Positions 22,812 to 33,894 of a stretch of DNA of 64,000 bases are shown piece after piece. Made by a program: the position numbers and the translations under genes. How positions within the stretch are numbered: the first letter of the stretch is position 1; each line of letters opens with the position of its first letter. This DNA is from Fragum whitleyi (Eukaryota; Mollusca; Bivalvia; Cardiida; Cardiidae): assembly GCA_948146395.1 (NCBI GenBank), contig OX411545.1, positions 16,357,526 to 16,421,525 of the forward strand, read 5' to 3'. The notes beneath the pieces were generated by a model. It saw only the letters and a program-made list of their open reading frames with translations. It did not search any database and was not told the DNA's origin.

Positions 22812-23195
22812 AGGGGCATATTGTTTTACCATATTGTCTGTCTGTGGGTTATAATCTGTTAAACTTAACCAAAAAACTTAACATTGTCAATTATTTCAAG
22901 CCTAATCAAAATACAATGCTCATATTTGCAGATACTAAGGTAAGTATCATGTGACAAGGTCATCTGTCAAGGTCATATGTCAACAAAAATTTAACAAAAA
23001 ATCTGAATATTGCCAATTACTTCAGACTTTACCAATGTACAATGCTCATATTTGGAATGGTGCTTGATTTAAATGATACCCATCTACAGATTAAATTAAA
23101 TTAAGGTCATGTGATAATTAAGGTCATGTCATTTGTTGAGGTAAAGGTTTTTTAAAAAAAAAACTGTTTTAGGGGCACAAACACATCTTGTTTCT
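22812..23195 (+). repeat. Dispersed ggggcat-family repeat
   Basis: It starts 'aggggcatattgttttacc' and 'tgtctgtctgtgg', contains two decayed units ('aacattgtcaattatttcaa' and 'aatattgccaattacttca') and ends 'aggggcacaaacacatcttg'. It is a relative of 129-745. Nothing coding is seen between 23196 and 24675. Confidence 0.65.
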
Positions 23196-24675
23196 CTTTC
23201 AAGTTTGAAATGGTTTTTATGCAAGACAATTTACAATATTGAGGAATCCAGGATTTTTGGGCAAAGAAAAAACATAAATGAAATAGAAAAAGTAGTGTTC
23301 CTGTAAAATATAAGAATATATATTTGTAAATTGACATCCTTACAAATCCCTTTAAAGAGTAACAAAATCTTCATAGAAAAAATAGCTTGATATCATTTCA
23401 AATTATGAATGTTTAACTCATTCAAAACATTGAATTATTGGATTGATTTTAAGATTTTAGACTCCATTTTTGATTTCATCCAAGTAACATGTGTAAGATA
23501 TTCAAAAATAGGAATAGGTTTTCATGCTGCTGTGAACAAAAGGTCACTTTTCATAACTGCCAAGTCGATTTGCATAGCCAAGATGCAAACTCACTTCCTC
23601 TCTCTTAGATCACATAGGTTGCTGCTCTTATTTATCTCTGAGCCACTCAGTTAGGGCCAGTCTTACCAGATGATTATGAGCAGCAAAGGTTTAATGAAAC
23701 TAATGAATTATTTTAAATTTTGATTTATCAGCGTTTAGGATGACAACATGGTGCACACTGTTTGCAAATTATACCCTGCTTTGCATGTGCACTTGCTTGC
23801 AAATTGAGGTACAATTTGCACCGTTTTGTCATTCTGAACATAGGTCAAGAAAACTATACATATTTATAGAATAATGTCTTTTTCACACATGGTTTACTCA
23901 CTTACTGTTTAATATTTATGGTATTTATTTCAAGATTCTATGACAAATTTAAATTTTGAAAATAATATTTTGGACCAATCCAGTTATGTTTGTTTGGTAA
24001 TGGTTTAATTAGCCTATATTTTACATTACAGGTAAATAATTGGCAAAATGACAGATAGTCTAGTTCTGAAAACTGTTAAGACAAGATTTTGCACCCTTTT
24101 CATCATAGAAATATTATGTATATGTGACCCATCACGCAAAAAGGGGCCATCATGGAACATTGTAAGATAAATATTTGGAAAAGAGATTGGCTCCAATCTA
24201 GGTCATTCTGAAGGTGCATTTAGGAAATAAGTATGTAGGTAGGGAGACAAATCATTCTTAATTCAGAAAATTTGCTGTTTGCGAGAAGCTTCGAACCTGG
24301 TCAGTCTTCAAAGGTAGCACAATCTGACCAGGGTTGACACCTTTCATACATCCCAGATGATTCCTTTTCCCATGACGGGTCACATATTTAAATGTCTTCG
24401 GAAATATTACTTTTTGCTGAAAACTTAACTAATTCAGACTTGGTTTTTAACTGTGAAATTTATACTTACTGTGTATGTTTGCTATTTGTTAATGTGGAGA
24501 AATTATGTAATACTGATTTAATTGGTAATCTGAATAACCCACTCTATTCATTATAGTGGTGAAGTAAATGGCTTTTTAAAATTTTGTGAAAAAAGCAGAA
24601 ATTTCTTGAATTTACATGACTGTAGAATCTCCTTTTTCTCAAATAGCATGCAACTCATGCTTTCTCTATAGTAAA

Positions 24676-24822
24676 TGGAGAATATTGAATGAGTGGTCAT
24701 GAAAGATAGAATTTATTAAACAGTTAAGTCATCTTTACAGATAAATGCAAGGCTCTGCTAAGTTTGAATCTGTTTAAGATGATGAATTTAACAAATTTGA
24801 TGTTTTATGAGCGCAAGTTTTA
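24676..24822 (+). repeat. Dispersed repeat related to 4483-4660
   Basis: It contains 'gaatattgaatgagtggtca', 'aaggctctgctaagtttgaa' and 'agatgatgaatttaacaaat', parallel to the copy near 4.5 kb. It directly precedes the MITE at 24832. Confidence 0.5.
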
Positions 24823-24831
24823 TAGCTTATT

Positions 24832-25071
24832 TGAGCCTGTGCATGACATTTCAAACAATTTGACATGTGCACGAAGGGACAACAATAACCAGCCTTGACT
24901 GCCCTATAGTATAAATAAAACTTTGCCTGACCGTCTTAAGACACTTTGAGACCTTATCTTTCCCCAAAGCACAAAGTGAAGACCCTGGTCAGACTGTGCA
25001 GATGCGCAGGCTAGCCAGAGTCTTTGCTTAGGGCACAGTTGAAATTGTTAGAAATGTCAGGCACAGGCTCA
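24832..25071 (+). mobile_element. Inverted-repeat MITE (agcctgtg family), copy B
   Basis: It starts 'tgagcctgtgcatgacattt' and ends 'atgtcaggcacaggctca'. The internal hairpin contains 'gaccctggtcagactgtgca' and its near-inverse. It has the same length and layout as 7174-7413. Confidence 0.75.
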
Positions 25072-25869
25072 TATTTTTGTGATAATCAACAAAACTGTTA
25101 AGCTATACCATGAAAAAATGATTTGTGTAACATATATCGCTGTTTGTTAATGAAGTCATTATATCCATTATGACATACATATCACTGAAACATAATGGAT
25201 TTACGAATTGTTCAGAGCTCATTTATTAATTTATATGAACTTATAATTAAGATTGATTACATAACACCCATGTAAAATCAGGGCTTGAAAATTCAACTCA
25301 TCCACTTATATAGACAAAGAAGGAAAAATTCATGCAGGATGATTGGATTTTGCAAAATTTCACTTATAAAACTAATGTATTGCTATATTTTCTTATATTG
25401 AAAATAGATATTCAATGGGGTTATTGTATTCAACAACATGGGTCACATTATAAATATTCAATGGGGTTATTGCACTCCGGCAACATAGGTCATATGATTG
25501 TCATTATCGGTATCCTTGCTTTAATGGATTCAAAGGATCATTCTTTATATTTGCCTTCATCCTAACCCTTGTCATGCTGAAAAAAAACCTGGCAAAACCT
25601 CTGGGGGGGGGGGGCACAGATGTTTTACAAACATCTCTTGTTTATATTAGAGCTTGCTTAACCATTCACACTCACTTTGATTTGCAATATGTTTAATATT
25701 GGAACAGTGAATCAAATTTGGCTGTCTGGCAAGGGATTAATAGTTATGCTGCTATTTATGGCATAATACAGCTTAAGATAAAACATTGGCAGACAATATA
25801 GACTGGAAATAGCTTTCACAGTCATGCAGTCTGATCTTAGGCTACACTGCAGTGCTTTCTACAATTTGA

Positions 25870-25940
25870 TGCCTCGGCACAAAACAGTTGTAACTGCCTA
25901 TATGATTATAGGCAGTTACAACTGTTTCGCACAGGGCCAT
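25870..25940. repeat. 71-bp hairpin (cagttgtaactgcc family)
   Basis: The arms 'acagttgtaactgcctata' and its exact inverse surround a loop of about 5 bp. Outer arms 'gcctcggcac' and 'gcacagggcc' are imperfect. Sister hairpins lie at 31379-31450 and, with a different arm sequence, 38163-38238. Confidence 0.75.
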
Positions 25941-26066
25941 CAATTTACACTTTTATTTTATCAGAAAAACTTGAGTCAGGATTGTTGAAATGTCTGAAAA
26001 ATTGGTAATTTGTTTGAAACAAAAATTTAATCCAGTATGATTAATTAAAGATTGATTTTTTTTCAG

Positions 26067-26387
26067 GTAGTTCCAGATGTTTGTGAAAAATCGACGCACA
26101 ACTTCTAGCCGCCTCGGAACTTCAAACTCTCTGGGATATTGTAAATCTTCACTGCATCTTACACAACCTATGTCAAAACTCTGTCTATCAAACTTCTTTT
26201 CCATCAGTCTGGCAGAGTTCTACAGTAGCAATAATTTATTTAAAACTTTAATCAATTTTGATATCAAAGAAACTATATCAAGACATAAACACTACTCCAT
26301 ACTATTAACTTCATATTTGCTCTGTTTGATTAGTTGTGATAAATTGTTGAGAAGCAGTCTCAATTACAAAGAAGGGTCCACTAGAGA
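26067..26387 (+). other. Putative 5'UTR exon portion of the SLC16 transporter gene
   Basis: A polypyrimidine tract and TTTCAG end at 26066, directly upstream of an uninterrupted stretch that leads into the transporter's start codon. The exon therefore probably begins at 26067, with earlier non-coding exon(s) upstream. It carries an upstream ATG at 26077 whose 158-codon frame runs across the main start to 26553. The -3 base of that ATG is C, so it is likely weak. Confidence 0.45.
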
Positions 26388-28323
26388 ATGCCAATTGTTG
26401 AAAACAGTGAACCAGTCAATAAAACTAATGGAAAACCAGGAACCAGTCTCAGTAACAGCTCAAGCAGTAGCAGCAGTTCGGAAAGTTTGTTTTCTGAAGA
26501 TGCGTCGGAATATTCCATGCCCGCACCTCCAGACGGAGGATATGGTTGGATGATAGTATTTTCTGCATTCATGGTTAACATGATCAGCGATGGAATCTCT
26601 TTTTCATTTGGAATTTTATACACTGAATTGTTGAGTTATTTTGGAGAAAGTAAGAGTTTGACATCATGGGTGGGCTCTATATTCTATGGAACATCCTTGA
26701 TTGGGGGACCATTAGCCAGTGCTCTGGCTACAAAATTTGGCTGCAGAAAAGTGTTGATGTTTGGAGGGTTTGTAGCAGCTATAGGATGTTTCTTCAGTGC
26801 GTATGCAGATAGTATATACATACTGTGTTTATTGTTTGGTGTAGTCACTGGACTAGGAATGTCAATGGGATATGTAACATCAGTAGTCATTGTTGCCTTT
26901 TACTTTGAGAACAAAAGAGCCTTAGCAACTGGACTAGCTGTTTGTGGATCTGGAATTGGAACTTTTATTTTTGCCCCTCTAACAGAGCACCTCATAGAGA
27001 TGTATGGTTGGAGGGGAACTATGGTTTTATGGAGTGGAATCATTCTCAACCTCGTGGTCTGTGGGGCTCTCATGAAGCCTCTACAGTTTACACCAGAAGA
27101 GAGAAGACAAAGAGCTCTACAGAAATTTGAAAGATTATCAAGGACTGTGTCATTTACCAGCTTTTCTAATACAGTAAAGAGTTTAAGTAGACATGCCAGT
27201 AATTCTGAAGTTTCTGACTCGGAGAGTGAACAATCTGAGGATGTGCTGGACCATTGTCATTCACAGATTCAGATCCCAACATTCCTGAAGGAGAAGGAGA
27301 TAGAAGTGCCACTTGAACTGCTGAAAGAGGCAAAGAAAAATAAGAATGTTTTGAAGGACTTTCTTAAAAACTATGAGAAACAAATTGCTAAAAAAGAGGA
27401 GATGAAAAAGTGTGAAGCTGTTGTAGTGATAGAAAATGGTGAAGAGAAGAGTAAACTACTGCAGAATGGTAACACTGAAGGTCTTGTACACACTCCAGAT
27501 ATTGGTCACACCTCAGGTCCTAGTCAAACAACGAATACTAAACCAAAGGGAAGCTGTTTGAAAAAGTCATCAGCAGTACCTGATGGTACCAAATGTCCAA
27601 ACTCTGTCAATAAACCAGATAAAGCTAAACATGTACAAATGAGTTCATATTTACCTATGTATCGCAAGGACTTATTTTTCCGTGGAAATCTCTCAAAGTT
27701 TACATCAACTGCTGGTCAGGTTCGATCTACAAGCTGTCCTGAACTGTACAGAAGTGGTTGGAGGGACAGCGACAGTGACAGCTCTGACGATGAATGGGAC
27801 TCAGCCTGTCTGCGACATCTTCATTTTTCAAAGCACGTTAAAAGAGTCTTAAAGACCATGTTTGACCCATCAATTCTCCTACACCCTCTATATGTGATGT
27901 TTGTAATCTCAAACTTTATACTATTTTTCTGGTATGATGTTCCGTATATATTCATGTCAGATAGAGCTGTGGAGTTTAATATGTCCGAATCAAAGGCTTC
28001 GTTCCTTATCTCCATTCTAGGTATCATCAACACTATTGGTCAGATTGTGTATGGTATACTAGGTGATAGAGAGATCAGCCTTACCTTGCTGTACAGTGTA
28101 TCCATAGTGCTGTGTGGCTTGGCTGTCCTCATAGTACCAATGTTTACAGAGTTTGTTCCCCTGGCTGTGTTATCTGGATGTTTTGGACTGTTTATCAGCG
28201 CCAACTATGCATTGAGTACTGTGATATTGGTGGAGTTTTTGGGACTTGACAAACTCTCCAATGCATATGGTCTGACGATGCTGGTTCAGGGAATAGCCAA
28301 TCTGATTGGCCCACCAGTAGCAG
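26388..28323 (+). CDS. SLC16A: Monocarboxylate transporter-like (SLC16) protein, coding exon 1 of 2
   Basis: This exon encodes residues 1-645 and one base of the next codon. It belongs to the major facilitator superfamily, MCT family: a plasma-membrane permease for monocarboxylates or related small solutes. After a Ser-rich N-terminus comes the family signature DGGYGW (residues 49-54) leading into TM1. Six N-terminal membrane segments follow, with the TM5 signature YFENKRALATGLAVCGSGIG at 172-191. A long hydrophilic loop (about 231-491), with Ser/Asp-rich and Lys-rich stretches, precedes six further membrane segments starting near 495. The ATG at 26388 has A at -3, and the reading frame matches family length upstream of DGGYGW. 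The donor is CAG|GTTAGT at 28324. The large central loop recalls the MCT9/12/14-like groups, but the substrate and subfamily cannot be assigned from sequence alone. Confidence 0.93.
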
Positions 28324-28825
28324 GTTAGTGTCTTACTGAGTTAGACAATTAATGGATTGATGGTCCCGTCCAGCTCCTTGGCCCGTCATGACACACCCCT
28401 TAATATTTAAATTTTTTATCTACAAAAAAAATAGCAAAAGATATGAAACAAAAAACAAATTTTTTGAGGGCATCCTAGAATACTGTAACTTGCATTGATC
28501 AAGTTCTACATGCATTTAAGGTATATAACTCTGTTTTTAACTTCCCACTAAATATATCATTATTATACCCGCCCAGCTACGATGTAGAGTGTGGTATATT
28601 GGTTTCACCCAGTCTGTCTGTCCATACATCCATCCTTCCCTCTGTTTGTCGAGAGACTATTTTTCATTTGAATCATTTCCAGACTCTTACTGAAGAACAA
28701 GGAGATCTAGAATCACTGAACTTAATAGAATTGTCCTAGGCAAAGATTAATTATTCTGACTTTTTTTATGTGAGCATTTTTAAAGTTTTTGTTTCTTGGT
28801 TAATTTTTAATTACTTTATTTTCAG

Positions 28826-29097
28826 CTGCATTATATGATTATACGCAATCCTATGACGCAACATTCTACACAGGTGGAGGTTTCATTATGTTGTCCGGAT
28901 TAATATTGATGATTGCACCCTTGATTCGACGTCACAGAGAGCAGTTACAACTGGAATGGAAAACCAGGTTCTTTACATCAATAAATAGTCAGTTATCGAA
29001 AGGCGTTGAAAGCTCCTCAGATCATTCAGAAAAACAAGCAAACATTGTACAAGAAACAGCTTGCTCAACGTTACTGGTCGGTGAAACAAGTGTATAA
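28826..29097 (+). CDS. SLC16A: Monocarboxylate transporter-like (SLC16) protein, final coding exon
   Basis: The acceptor TTTTCAG ends at 28825. Joining the G of the previous exon restores the frame and gives ...LIGPPVAAALYDYTQSYDAT, the expected TM11-TM12 junction of MCT proteins (GPP-x-AG-x-LYD in relatives). TM12 follows (FYTGGGFIMLSGLILMIAPL), then a cytoplasmic tail of about 65 residues ending ETSV and a TAA stop. The last four residues (T-S-V preceded by E) fit a class I PDZ-binding pattern X-[S/T]-X-V, an inference only. The complete protein is 735 residues. The intron 28324-28825 holds a small dispersed repeat ('cccgcccagctacgatgtag' and a tctgtctgtcc run) at about 28565-28650. Confidence 0.93.
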
Positions 29098-29484
29098 TGA
29101 TATACCATGTTTCTCCTAATAACTGCTCCCGGGAGCTATAAATAACATGGTCTGGGAGCTTTTATTTAGTGTGCATTTTCTGATTAAAAAATCATTAAAC
29201 TTATTTATAATATGACCTACGTCGCGGGAGTGAAATAACCCTGTTGAATATTTTTGATATTACATGGGTGTTATTACACTAGTGGAATAACTATGCCAAT
29301 GAGCTTAAAGCGAATTGCAACATTATTGTGTTACTGCAAAAATGACTTCATATTCTATGTATTATGACGTCAGTTTTAAATGGAGGTATAAGTTTCGCGG
29401 AAAATTGAAATGTTGAATTTCAAAAATGTTGATGATTTTTTTGTAAAAGTTTGGGTCATATTATAAATACAATTTAAAATTTGT

Positions 29485-29605
29485 GCTCATGAAATACCGA
29501 ATTTATTAAACTTGTCATCTATAAACAGATAAAAACTCGACGCAGCCTCGTTTTTTTTTGTTTATAGATGACTCTTTTAATAAATTCGGTATTCAATGAC
29601 CACTC
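29485..29605. repeat. Palindromic element
   Basis: The left arm 'gaaataccgaatttattaaa' with 'catctataaac' and the right arm, inverse of 'gtttatagatg' and 'taataaattcggtatt', enclose a short A/T-rich loop. It lies about 400 bp downstream of the transporter stop, possibly in its 3'UTR. From 29606 to 30896 I see no gene. Confidence 0.6.
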
Positions 29606-30896
29606 ATTCAATATCCTCTATGTCTTTTAGGCCCTTTTACCTTTAATTTGAGGTTTATTTCTCTTATTTTCATGTGATTGTTTAGAGAAAATTAACCATA
29701 GATCAAAGGGTGGAAATTCGAATACAGCAATCTGATACATATTTTGCTTCAGGAAAAGTTGGTTTCTAAATAAAGGCTCCCAATCTATGTATTGTTTTAC
29801 TCCCGTGAGCATTCCATTATAATAAATATGGTATAAGTGAACCAATACATGGGCCCAAGATTCTAAAATAGTTTTGGTACTTAACTGAGAATTTACTCAA
29901 ATTTTGACTCAAGATAAAAGCAAAAAAGATAGTGTAAGTGCAAGATTTTAGATAGTAATTTTGTTCTCATAACATTTAAACATAAGTTGGGTTGTTTTTT
30001 ATTTTTTTTTTTTTAAATAAAACAGTAATTCAAATTTTAAATTTTAGTAAATTCTCAGTTGAGCATGAGATTTTACAATCTTTGTCCCTGAAGTCCCTAG
30101 AGGGATAACTTGCAAACAACTTCAAACAAATAGTTTTGGGGGTTCATTTTACTGAATTTTTACAATGTGGGTACTTATTCAAATTGTATCATTGAGACAA
30201 TTCTGATGAACACTCAAAACTTGGGATTTGTATATAAGATCTAATAGGCGTATCTAGGACTCTTAATTTATACCCAATAAAGGCGATATGTGGACTGTGA
30301 CAAAAGATGCATTCTGTCCCCTCCCTTTTTATGGTTAGAGCATAGATGGATTATCAAAACATCATAACTACAGCTTGAATTAGCTGTAGTTTGATGTTAT
30401 GATCATTCATCAACGGTATTTTAACAGATGATTTTCTTTTATGCACTTGCGTAAATTGCATAATGGGAGTTACGCCCTTGGATCTATAGGTTTTATTGAA
30501 AGATTTCAAAAAACAAAACAATCCAAAATTTCTCTATTATTCATTTGTTGCACAGTCATTGAATATTTATGTCCCTGGGATTTTAAACTTGAAAAAATAT
30601 GGATGTAAAAGAAAAAATTCCCACATAAAATTTTTCATTTCAAATCAATGCCACTTTTTATACAATTTTGTTCAAGGTTTTGTTATTCATAACCCTAAAA
30701 CTATGCTAAAACTTTCTAGAGAAATGGCTACTAAGCAGCATTTTAGTATTTTTCCCATAGTATTCCTTACCCTTAACTTATTTCTAGTCATAATTTGATG
30801 CTTTTCTCTTTTGACTTGCTGTAATTTTAGTCTTTTTTGCAGAAAATGTGTAGGTTACAAATTGTTTAAGTTTGATTTAATTAGGATCAAGGAAAA

Positions 30897-31135
30897 ATGA
30901 GCCTGTATGTGAGACTTTCAACAATTTCAAATGTGCTCCAAGCAAAGACTCTGGCCAGCCTGTGCATCTGCACTGTCTGACCAGAGTCTTCAATTTGCGC
31001 TTTGTAGAAAGATAGACCCTTGTCATGCTGAACTCGGAATAATACTACTTTGGCAAGAGGTAAAGAAAAAGATTAGTCTGCACATTTTGTGCAGTCTGAT
31101 CCTCGTCTATACCACCTGATTTTCCTTTTTAACCA
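30897..31135. repeat. Mosaic of two MITE fragments
   Basis: The left half ('atgagcctgtatgtgagact', 'gactctggccagcctgtgca') is from the agcctgtg MITE family (7174-7413). The right half ('cccttgtcatgctgaactcg', 'gtctgcacattttgtgcag') is from TTAA family 2 (22280-22510, 51967-52185). They abut near 31016. Confidence 0.55.
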
Positions 31136-31378
31136 GAGAAGTTTGGTCATTTTCTCTATTTTTTCTTCAAATCAAAAACTGACTAACAATAAGTGCATCC
31201 GGTGTTTTCAGGATTTTGATTTTCATGTAATTTTTGCCAAGATCTTGGCATGACGAAGCTATAGTGAATGGAGCAAAATGAGAGATACATTGTTAATTAT
31301 GTTTAGTTAATATCTTGATATATTACAGTGTGCTACTTTTAAGTATTTTAAAACTCATAAAATGTTTTGTATTAATTG

Positions 31379-31450
31379 ATGGCTCAGTGTGAAACAGTTG
31401 TAACTGCAAATATGTTTATAGGCAGTTACAACTGCTTTCTGCTGAGCCAT
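31379..31450. repeat. 72-bp hairpin (cagttgtaactgc family)
   Basis: 'atggctcag' at the left and 'ctgagccat' at the right are exact inverses. The inner arms 'aacagttgtaactgc' and 'gcagttacaactg' pair as well. It is a sister of the hairpin at 25870-25940. Confidence 0.75.
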
Positions 31451-31974
31451 GTATTTGTTAAGTATTGTAATGTTATAGGTATTATGTTATATTATGTTAT
31501 GTTATGATCTGTTATGAGTGTGCTTTTAACATGATATTATGTTTTCTTTAATTCTTTTCAATCTTTTAATTCATTATACATTGTATTGCACTGTATGATA
31601 TTGTTTGATGTTTTGTTAAACTCTTTGCCAGTCAGCAAGTTTTATGCTTTCTAAGTGATGTAGCTGACATAAATTTAAGAGTAAGTGTATTGTTACAGAC
31701 TCATTCTTGAAGACTGTGATTTCAAACTTGAGGAAATGAAGTAAAAGAAGAAATTACATGTAACAGGCAAATTATACTTTTTCCATAATGTTTTTTTTTT
31801 TTTTTTTCAAATATGTTGGCTTCATTTATTTTTCAATTTGAGCCAATCTAAGGTACAGAATAAGAGGGGAAGAATTGTCACATAATATCTGAACTAGATG
31901 GAATAAAGAATGAGATGGCAATTGAAATCAAAAAGGAAAAAAATGGCCCAAAGTCTGGAAAGAGGAGTCACATG

Positions 31975-32345
31975 ACAATTTTTAGCCCCGCCCTGTAACT
32001 GCAATATTCGTTAATCAATATTACAAGTTTTTGAAAAGGGTCACTCTAGAAATATTTCTCCCATGTTTTATTGAAATTGGCCCACTGGTTAGAAGTAAAA
32101 GATTTCAAAGTTAAAATAAGCCCTACCCTACTATGCCCATATAAGGGGGTCAGTCATAAAAATGTAGCAAAGAAGTTTTGTGAAGAGTCAACCAAAGAAC
32201 ATTACTGCCAAGTTTGGTTTAAATTGGTCCCATTATTACTGAGGAGAGATCCTTTAAGAACTATTGATGACTTTTGATGCACTATTCACAGTACAAAAAT
32301 GGACAAAAGGTGATCACAAATGCTCATCTTGAGTATTTAATATCA
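31975..32345 (+). repeat. Dispersed repeat units (agccccgccctg family)
   Basis: About two and a half units with 'agccccgccctgtaactgca', 'ttattgaaattggcccactg' and 'agtttggtttaaattggtcc', related to 15030-15590. The end reads 'gatgagctaaaaacatag'. The 68-codon frame inside is a shadow of the repeat. Confidence 0.55.
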
Positions 32346-32536
32346 GATGAGCTAAAAACATAGAGGTTTAACACAATTCATTGAGATTACAATAATTTAG
32401 AATGGACCAAAGTGAAAGAGCCAAAGGTGGGTCATCTTTCAAGGACAAAGATATGAACAATCATCATTTAAGTATTCACTAAATAACTTGTAGAGAATTG
32501 AAATCTGGTTGGCCTATATTAGAACAAATCTCTTTT

Positions 32537-32700
32537 TTAAGGTAGTGGACCCGTAATAGTTCTGCAACATTTCGGAACTCATGATCTTTCACAATGTTGA
32601 CCAAGGTTTCCTAATGAAAATCATTAGGAAACCTCGGTTAACACTATAAAGTTCATTACATCTGAATCATGGTGGTACTATTACGGGTCCACTACCTTAA
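32537..32700. mobile_element. 164-bp palindromic MITE flanked by TTAA
   Basis: TTAAGGTAGTGGACCCGTAA at the left end is matched exactly in inverse at the right end (…TTACGGGTCCACTACCTTAA). The identity covers about 24 bp. The centre holds a second hairpin around 'ggtttcctaatg...cattaggaaacc'. It may be a TTAA-targeting cut-and-paste derivative (inference). Confidence 0.8.
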
Positions 32701-33233
32701 ATGTTTATTTAACAGAGTTACCAAAATGGTCCCTACTTGCGTGACAGGTCACAAATATGAAATCAATAATTTAAAATCAAGAAACTTTTATGGAATTTAC
32801 AAGTAAGGCTTCACTCTGCCATGTCAAAAATGACGAGCAATGCTTATTTTGAACGCCCTTGTTTAGAATATGTTTTCTGTTTTGATGTCACATTATATGT
32901 ATTTTCTTGTCATTACATGAGGAAATAAACAATTGATACATAAAAACTTTTTGCTTGCTCTTTCGTAAGAATAAAAACCTTTTTCCTGCTCAACTTTGAG
33001 AAATTTTGTTTCGACATATTGCAATTTATAGAACTATTGTAGCTATTTTAGTATGGCTCTCTATTTTTCCCAACTTTTATGTAGGAGAAAGCAGACAGCA
33101 TAGATTAAGAACACTGCACATTTGTGCAGGCTAATCCTAGTCTATACTGTTTGCCATAGCTTCATGTACAGCAGAAATATGCCATTAACTGCATGATAAG
33201 TAAATCGCCAAACCTCAGATGGAAGTGTCATTT

Positions 33234-33322
33234 TTAGCTCCATTGGCCAAAGACCTTGGGATATTGTCATCATGTTGTGCCCATCATGGGTCTATCCTTG
33301 CATCTGGTTGAAAACTTTTTGT
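33234..33322 (+). repeat. Truncated tagctccactgg-family repeat head
   Basis: 'tagctccattggccaaagac', 'gtcatcatgttgtgcccatc' and 'tggttgaaaactttt' match the head of the repeats at 9036, 10058 and 19053. It is cut off by the element starting at 33323. Confidence 0.55.
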
Positions 33323-33894
33323 TAGCTCATCTAGCACAAGGTGAGCTTTTTTGATCGTTGAATGTCCACAAATTAGGTCCAATCTCCAATAAACTTGGTC
33401 AGAATGTTGGTCAGGTCATGAGGATGATCCCTATTGAAATTGGGGTCGATGCCATATCAGAGAAAAAATTGCCTGAATGACAATTTCCTATTTTCTCCCA
33501 TCATGCTCAGATGAGCTAAGGAATGCCCCCGTGTGGAGCCGAAATATGACCCCAGGGTCATGATATGAACAGACTTGGTAGATGACAGACTAGATGATGC
33601 TACATACCAAACGTGAAAGCTGTGAGCCCTCTGGTTTCAGAAAAGATGATTTTTAAAGATTTTGGCTCTTTGATTCTTTGTAAAAAGGGTTGCGCCCGGA
33701 TGGAGCTCAAATATGATCACAGGGTCTTTTGATACGAAAAAACTTGGTAGAGGTCCACTAGATGATGCTACATACCAAATATGAAAGCTGTCTGCCTTCA
33801 GAGAAGATTTTCCTATTTTTACCCTTCGTGCTCAGAAGAGCTAAAGGGATGTGCCTGGGCAAAACCCAAATATGACCCCAGGGTCTTGATATGA

